A DNA stretch of 17,095 nucleotides. It comes from Brevundimonas sp. (GTDB taxonomy: Bacteria > Pseudomonadota > Alphaproteobacteria > Caulobacterales > Caulobacteraceae). The notes beneath the pieces were generated by a model. It searched no databases and had not been told where the DNA came from. It worked only from the letters and a program-made list of their open reading frames with translations. A program made the translations under genes and the position numbers. The stretch covers positions 1 to 17,095 of the forward strand of contig JALAGW010000042.1 in assembly GCA_022712235.1 (NCBI GenBank). Reading direction: 5' to 3'. Below are positions 13,538 to 17,095 of the stretch, one piece after another (position 1 is the first letter of the stretch; each line of letters starts with the position of its first letter).

Positions 13538-13553
13538 TGTCCGAAACCGGACA
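13538..13553. promoter_or_regulatory. 16-bp dyad between divergent promoters, possible operator
   Basis: TGTCCG (13538-13543) and CGGACA (13548-13553) are exact complements around AAAC. The dyad touches the upstream edge of the leftward -35 (13531-13535) and lies between the two divergent promoters. It could bind a dimeric regulator of the cyanophycin operon. No regulator gene is adjacent. Confidence 0.4.
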
Positions 13554-13588
13554 CGGAGACAGGGATTTCGCGGCCTTCAGACCCCGCG

Positions 13589-13614
13589 GGAACCCGGGCT
13601 CGCGGCAAGGCGTA
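13589..13614 (+). promoter_or_regulatory. Sigma-EcfG-like promoter of the haem-oxygenase-like/methyltransferase pair
   Basis: GGAAC (13589-13593), 17-nt spacer, CGTA (13611-13614), one mismatch in the -10. Predicted start near 13621, a leader of about 22 nt with CAGGAG at 13631-13636 before the ATG at 13643. Confidence 0.4.
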
Positions 13615-13642
13615 TGGCAGTCCCCAGTCACAGGAGCCTTTC

Positions 13643-14557
13643 ATGTCGTCAGAGGGTCCAGCCTCGCTTCCCGCCCCCGAACCTTCGGACCCGGAGGGCT
13701 TCCATCGTCGGTTGGCGCACTGGAACCACCGCCGCCTCGCCCCGGCCACGCCGCGTCCGTCCTGGCGCGATGATCTCCGCCATGATGCGGAGATGATGCT
13801 GGTCGAGGGCGACTTCATCGAACGCGCCCGGGCCGAGGCCGCGTCCTGGCTCGCCGACCTGCCGACCACGGCCGACGCCTTCGTCGCCTGGTTCGAGGCG
13901 CTCAAGGGATCCGGCCCCGGCGAGGCGGACCCGCTCTTCCCCTGGTTGGCCGAGACGGCCTCGATGGAGGAGATGCGCTGGTTCCTGCTGCAGGAGGTGG
14001 CCGGCGAAGCCGGGTTCGAGGATCTCGTGGCCATGGCCCAGGTCAAGATGCCGGCCCGTCCCAAGCTTGAGCTGGCGCGCAACTACTGGGATGAAATGGG
14101 CCGCGGATCGGCCGCGGGCATGCACGGCCCCATGCTGGACCGTCTCGCCGCGGCGCTCGACCTGCATCCCCGCATCGAGGAGACCGTCTGGCCGTCCCTC
14201 GCCCTCGGCAATACGCTGGTCGCCTTCTCCACCCAGAGGCGCTACGCCTATCACGCCCTTGGGGCCCTCGGGGCGGTCGAACTCACGGCCCCCTGGCGAG
14301 CCGCCCACGTGGCGGAGGGCCTGAAGCGGCTCGGCGTCGGGGCGGAGCGCAAGTATTTCGCCCTTCACGCCACCCTGGACATCGCCCATTCCGAGGCCTG
14401 GAACGAGGAGGTGCTTCGCCCCCTCGCCGCGGAGCGCCCGGAGTGCGTCCGCGCCCTGGCTGAAGGCGCGATCATGCGGCTCATGGCCGGCGCCCGCTGT
14501 TTCGACGCCTACAGGGCTCATCTGTGGGGTCTGGCTCCCCTGCGTCGCTCCGCGTGA
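13643..14557 (+). CDS. Iron-containing redox enzyme family protein (haem-oxygenase-like)
   Basis: A 304-aa helical protein of the haem-oxygenase-like diiron (HDO) type, probably an oxygen-using enzyme with a metal site rather than haem. Likely ligands follow the family order: E151 and H161 (NYWDEMGRGSAAGMHGPM), E213 (GAVELTAPW), then H242, D246 and H249 in LHATLDIAHSEAW, with the H-x3-D-x2-H spacing. The first 30 residues are Pro/Ser-rich and probably flexible. The ATG at 13643 has CAGGAG with a 6-nt spacer; the longer frame back to 13463 lacks one. The stop overlaps the methyltransferase GTG start. Substrate unknown; members make varied oxidations, including on amino acids and fatty acids. 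Confidence 0.85.
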   Translation: MSSEGPASLPAPEPSDPEGFHRRLAHWNHRRLAPATPRPSWRDDLRHDAEMMLVEGDFIERARAEAASWLADLPTTADAFVAWFEALKGSGPGEADPLFPWLAETASMEEMRWFLLQEVAGEAGFEDLVAMAQVKMPARPKLELARNYWDEMGRGSAAGMHGPMLDRLAAALDLHPRIEETVWPSLALGNTLVAFSTQRRYAYHALGALGAVELTAPWRAAHVAEGLKRLGVGAERKYFALHATLDIAHSEAWNEEVLRPLAAERPECVRALAEGAIMRLMAGARCFDAYRAHLWGLAPLRRSA

Positions 14558-15477
14558 CGCAGGCGCATTCGCCCGCCGACGCCGCCCTCCTCGATCTGCT
14601 CTCCCGTCTGGAAGCCGCCGGATACGACTTCGTCTCGCCCACCCCGGCCACGCATGGCCTGGTCGCGCGACGGCGCCGGGCGGAAGCGCCCGACCTCCTT
14701 CGGGACATCCTGGGCTGGGGCCGGGCCTTCGACCCGCCCATCGCCCCGGCGTGGCTTCTGGACGCCCTGACCAAGGCAGGAGCTCTCGAGCAAGACGGGA
14801 ACGGGCTGCGCTCCCGGCTCCGTGTGAGCCGTCTGGACGGCAGGCTGCACCTGCATTCCGCCTCCTCGGCGGAGGAACAGGCCGTCTTCCTGGGTCCGGA
14901 CAGCTATCGTTATGTCCGCTTCCTTCGCCAGACCCTGTCCGGCTCCGCCTGGCGACAGGCGCTCGAGATCGGGGTCGGCGCGGGAGCCGGGGCTCTCGCG
15001 ATCGCCGCCCTCGATCCCGAAGCCTCCGTCGTCGCCACCGACATCAACCCCCGGGCCCTTCGCCTCAGCCGCCTCAACGCCCGGCACGCCGGTCTCGCGA
15101 TCGATCTTCGCCCGGGCGGCTTTCCCTCAGACGGCGCCTGGGACCTGATCACGGCCAACCCGCCCTATATGGAAGGCCGCAGCGGACGGCTGTACCGCGA
15201 CGGCGGCGGCCTGCACGGAGCGGAGGTCGCCCTGGACTGGGCGAACGAAGCTCTCGCCCGTCTCGCGCCCGGCGGACGCTTTCTGCTCTACACCGGCGCC
15301 CCGGTCGTCGCGGGCGAAGATCTGGTGCGCTCCGCCCTCACGGACCTGGCGCGCGGGCGCGGCGCCCGGCTGGTCTATGAGGAGATCGATCCCGACGTCT
15401 TCGGGACCAGCCTCGCCCGTCCCTCCTACGCCGAAGTCGAACGCATCGCCGCCGTCGGCGCGGTTGTCGCCGTCTGA
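14554..15477 (+). CDS. Class I SAM-dependent methyltransferase, NPPY type
   Basis: A 307-aa methyltransferase of the small-domain (MTS/HemK-PrmC/RsmC-like) group. The SAM-binding motif LEIGVGAGAGAL is at about 137-148, the acidic residue of motif II in ATDINPRALRLSRLNARHAG, and the target-binding motif NPPY at 202-205. This motif points to N-methylation of a glutamine, adenine or guanine. The N-terminal 120 residues form an extra domain with LRDILGWGRAFDPPIAPAWL, not the usual PrmC N-terminus. The GTG at 14554 overlaps the upstream stop (GTGA); another GTG at 14524 would add 10 residues. Coupling to a haem-oxygenase-like enzyme is unusual. Confidence 0.87.
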   Translation: MTQAHSPADAALLDLLSRLEAAGYDFVSPTPATHGLVARRRRAEAPDLLRDILGWGRAFDPPIAPAWLLDALTKAGALEQDGNGLRSRLRVSRLDGRLHLHSASSAEEQAVFLGPDSYRYVRFLRQTLSGSAWRQALEIGVGAGAGALAIAALDPEASVVATDINPRALRLSRLNARHAGLAIDLRPGGFPSDGAWDLITANPPYMEGRSGRLYRDGGGLHGAEVALDWANEALARLAPGGRFLLYTGAPVVAGEDLVRSALTDLARGRGARLVYEEIDPDVFGTSLARPSYAEVERIAAVGAVVAV

Positions 15478-15491
15478 TCCCCGGTCAGGCG
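15471..15491 (+). terminator. Hairpin at the end of the methyltransferase gene
   Basis: CGTCTGA (15471-15477) pairs with TCAGGCG (15485-15491), seven pairs including one T-G, loop of 7 nt. It spans the stop codon and is followed by the partly T-rich TCTGTGTCGGTTT. Plausible terminator for the two-gene unit. Confidence 0.4.
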
Positions 15492-15572
15492 TCTGTGTCG
15501 GTTTCCGGTCTCAGCCGACCGACCTGTTCGCGGATCGTTAGGACTGTCTGACGCCACAGGGAGAAAAAAGGC

Positions 15573-16100
15573 ATGTCCGTCATCGACAAGGCTCTCGCCG
15601 CCATGACGCCCGCGCCTTCTGCGGAAAAGCGCGCCGAGGCCACGGCGGCCGCGCGGAAGGCCGCCGTACCCGGAGACTGGCTGTCCACGGCCCTGGATCA
15701 TCATGAGGCGATCAGGGCGGCCTTCCGGTCCGGTCGGGAGGCGGCCGCCGGCGCGGAGCGTCTTGCGGCGCGCGACGCCCTGGCCCTCGTCCTCAACGGC
15801 CATAGCCTGGCGGAGGAACTGGTGCTCTATCCGGCCATGGCCCGCCACGGCCACAAGGGCCAGGCCGGTCTGGCCTATGGAGAACAGACCGCCGCCAAGT
15901 TGCAGATGGCGGAACTCGAGACCATCCCTCCGGAGTCGGAGGCGTGGCTCGACAAGTGGGAACATGTCGAAGGGGCCGTCCTGACCCATATGTACGAGGA
16001 AGAGCACGGCTGGTTTCTCCACCTGAAAGCCCATGCCGGGGACCAGGATCGACTGAAGATCCGCTATCTCCAGGAATTCGATCGTTACGTCGGCGGCTGA
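15573..16100 (+). CDS. Hemerythrin domain protein
   Basis: A 175-aa protein with a hemerythrin-like (HHE) four-helix bundle that would bind a non-haem diiron centre and sense or carry oxygen or nitric oxide. Candidate ligands are H43/H44 (LDHHEAI), H77 and E81 (NGHSLAEELVLYP), H139 with E143 (THMYEEEHGWF) and H145. A 30-residue Ala-rich leader precedes the domain. It has no fused signalling domain. The ATG at 15573 has AGGGAG at 15558-15563, a 9-nt spacer. The isochorismatase-like gene starts 6 nt after its stop, so they form one unit. Related small hemerythrin proteins are found among stress-response genes. Confidence 0.9.
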   Translation: MSVIDKALAAMTPAPSAEKRAEATAAARKAAVPGDWLSTALDHHEAIRAAFRSGREAAAGAERLAARDALALVLNGHSLAEELVLYPAMARHGHKGQAGLAYGEQTAAKLQMAELETIPPESEAWLDKWEHVEGAVLTHMYEEEHGWFLHLKAHAGDQDRLKIRYLQEFDRYVGG

Positions 16101-16106
16101 CCCACG

Positions 16107-16712
16107 ATGTCGCCCACGGATTCCGGACATCCTGCGGGGGACCGCCCCGCCCTGCTGATCATAGACATGATCAACGACCTGGAGTTCGACGGCGCCGCGG
16201 CGATCCTGGACCAGGCCGAAGCCGCGAGCCTTGTCATCCAGGACCTTCGTGCGACCGCCCGTGCCTGCGGCGCGCCCGTCGTCTACGTCAATGACAACTT
16301 CGACCGATGGTCCGAAGACCGCCGGCAGATCGTCGAGCGGGCCTGCCGCGCCGGGGCCCGTGGGGCGTCGATCTCCCGCCGGCTGGCCCCCGCCGACGAC
16401 GACGTCTTCGTCATCAAACCCCAGCAGTCCGGCTTTTACGGCACGGGCCTGCCGGTGCTCCTGCCCTCCCTCGGCGCGACCCGTCTGGTTCTCGTCGGTC
16501 TGGCGGCGGACCTCTGCGTCCTGTTCACGGCCGCCGACGCCCACATGCGGTCCTACGACCTCTGGACGCCTCGCGACGGTCTCGTGCCCTCCCGTCCCGG
16601 GCGGCTGGCGCCGGCGTTGGAGATCCTCGCCGACGGCCTGGGCGCCGACACACGTCCCGCGGCCGGCCTCGATGCGGCCTTCTGGACCGGCGGCGCCTCC
16701 GGGGACGCCTGA
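16107..16712 (+). CDS. Cysteine hydrolase, isochorismatase-like
   Basis: A 201-aa isochorismatase-like hydrolase. The catalytic triad is visible: D20 in LLIIDMIND, K104 in VIKPQQSGFYGT, and C137 in GLAADLCVLFTA, where the usual cis-peptide stretch is GLAAD. With a cysteine nucleophile the likely reaction is hydrolysis of an amide (as in nicotinamidase, ureidoacrylate or N-carbamoyl hydrolases) rather than true isochorismate cleavage. No metal-binding D-x-H-x-x-H nicotinamidase motif is evident. No clear ribosome site; it starts 6 nt after the hemerythrin stop and is probably translated by re-initiation. An amide substrate would fit nitrogen recycling, which is inference. Confidence 0.9.
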   Translation: MSPTDSGHPAGDRPALLIIDMINDLEFDGAAAILDQAEAASLVIQDLRATARACGAPVVYVNDNFDRWSEDRRQIVERACRAGARGASISRRLAPADDDVFVIKPQQSGFYGTGLPVLLPSLGATRLVLVGLAADLCVLFTAADAHMRSYDLWTPRDGLVPSRPGRLAPALEILADGLGADTRPAAGLDAAFWTGGASGDA

Positions 16713-16713
16713 T

Positions 16714-16736
16714 TTTCCCCACGGGCTCAGGGGAAA
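16714..16736. terminator. Weak hairpin after the isochorismatase-like gene
   Basis: TTTCCCC (16714-16720) pairs with GGGGAAA (16730-16736), 9-nt loop, starting 2 nt past the stop codon. Right place for a terminator, but no T-run follows. Confidence 0.3.
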
Positions 16737-16797
16737 TACGCAAAAACCAACCTATGTGAAGAACTGGACGCCGAAGCCGTGCTGTTGGTCGAAGGCC

Positions 16798-17095
16798 ATG
16801 AAGAATCAGTCGGATACAGGTCTTGAAGCGCGGCTCGCCGCCCCCCTTGAACGTATGCTGGCCAGCTTCGCCCCGATAGGGATCGAGGGAAGAGACCTGA
16901 TCCGCAGCAGCTTCACCGGAGCGCCTCAGCAACAGCCGTCCGGCGCCGCCATTCCGATGGACCCCGAACGCAATCAGGCCAGGCTGGTGGCGAGCGGCTG
17001 GATCGCGCGCGGCGCCATGCTGAACGACGGGCGACGCCAGATCATCGGTCTCAGCCTCCCCGGCGACGTGATCGTGGCCTCGGGATCGGTAGACG
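16798..17095 (+). CDS. Crp/Fnr family transcription regulator, 3' end outside window
   Basis: The first 99 residues of a Crp/Fnr-type regulator. Visible is the start of the cyclic-nucleotide-like beta barrel: RLVASGWIARGAMLNDGRRQ followed by IIGLSLPGDVIVASG, the usual signature around strands 4-6. No N-terminal cysteine cluster of the Fnr oxygen-sensing type is seen before this point, so iron-sulphur sensing is unlikely. The DNA-binding domain is outside the window. GAAGG lies just 2 nt before the chosen ATG; a GTG at 16756 is a possible alternative. Its nearness to hemerythrin is suggestive of oxygen or redox control but no binding site is recognised. Confidence 0.85.
   Translation, partial: MKNQSDTGLEARLAAPLERMLASFAPIGIEGRDLIRSSFTGAPQQQPSGAAIPMDPERNQARLVASGWIARGAMLNDGRRQIIGLSLPGDVIVASGSVD

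Noticed and set aside
10516..14082. A 1188-aa reading frame covering cphA plus 262 extra N-terminal residues.
   Set aside because: The extra part runs antisense across the divergent promoters and the start of the haem-oxygenase-like gene and has no family signature; the ATGA-coupled start at 13296 is far better.
15478..15572. CGTT at 15536-15539 upstream of the hemerythrin gene as a -10.
   Set aside because: The -35 position reads CCGAC or GCCGA, not GGAAC.
15426..16544. Minus-strand frame of 372 aa across hemerythrin and isochorismatase.
   Set aside because: Spans two well-supported genes on the other strand; no domain recognised.

Overview
The window is GC-rich (roughly 70 percent by eye) bacterial chromosomal DNA. 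The mix of short coupled operons, small hypothetical proteins and GGAAC-N16/17-CGTT promoter motifs (the sigma-EcfG general stress response consensus of Alphaproteobacteria) points to an alphaproteobacterium, most likely Caulobacterales-like (Caulobacter, Brevundimonas, Phenylobacterium); this is inference, since no phylogenetic marker is present. I see no tRNA, rRNA, CRISPR array, insertion sequence or phage gene.

Layout. 1-2400, minus strand: a probable operon reading right to left: DUF4142 lipoprotein, 152-aa coiled-coil protein, SRPBCC protein, and a zinc alcohol/formaldehyde dehydrogenase cut by the window edge. 2401-2702: a 302-bp non-coding stretch with an exact sigma-EcfG-type promoter on the plus strand followed by strong hairpins, a candidate small RNA locus. 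2703-4755: a 71-aa protein (minus), a duplicated DUF6766 membrane protein (plus) that converges with DUF72, and an 84-aa protein coupled to DUF72 (minus). 4948-5522: a 64-aa single-span membrane protein, then a 380-bp stretch with a second exact sigma-EcfG-type promoter and a doubtful 62-aa ORF. 5523-7177, plus: histidine phosphatase coupled to a stand-alone NAD(P)H-hydrate dehydratase. 7241-9624, minus: DUF892 ferritin-like protein, manganese catalase, SDR oxidoreductase.

9699-13484, minus, is the centrepiece: a cyanophycin operon of a 63-aa unknown protein, cyanophycin synthetase (cphA) and cyanophycinase (cphB), joined by a 4-nt and an 8-nt overlap. It is preceded by a sigma-EcfG-like promoter and a 16-bp dyad. 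Divergent from it, 13643-15477, a haem-oxygenase-like diiron/iron enzyme is coupled to an NPPY-type methyltransferase. Then follow hemerythrin and isochorismatase-like hydrolase genes (15573-16712) and the start of a Crp/Fnr regulator (16798 to the edge).

Taken together the window reads as a stress-survival island: peroxide removal (Mn catalase), iron or oxygen handling (DUF892, hemerythrin, haem-oxygenase-like enzyme), metabolite repair (hydrate dehydratase), envelope or unknown stress proteins (DUF4142, DUF6766, SRPBCC), and storage or recycling of nitrogen as the Asp-Arg polymer cyanophycin. Up to five promoter-like sites suggest that much of this is under one general stress sigma factor, which is the main testable proposal.
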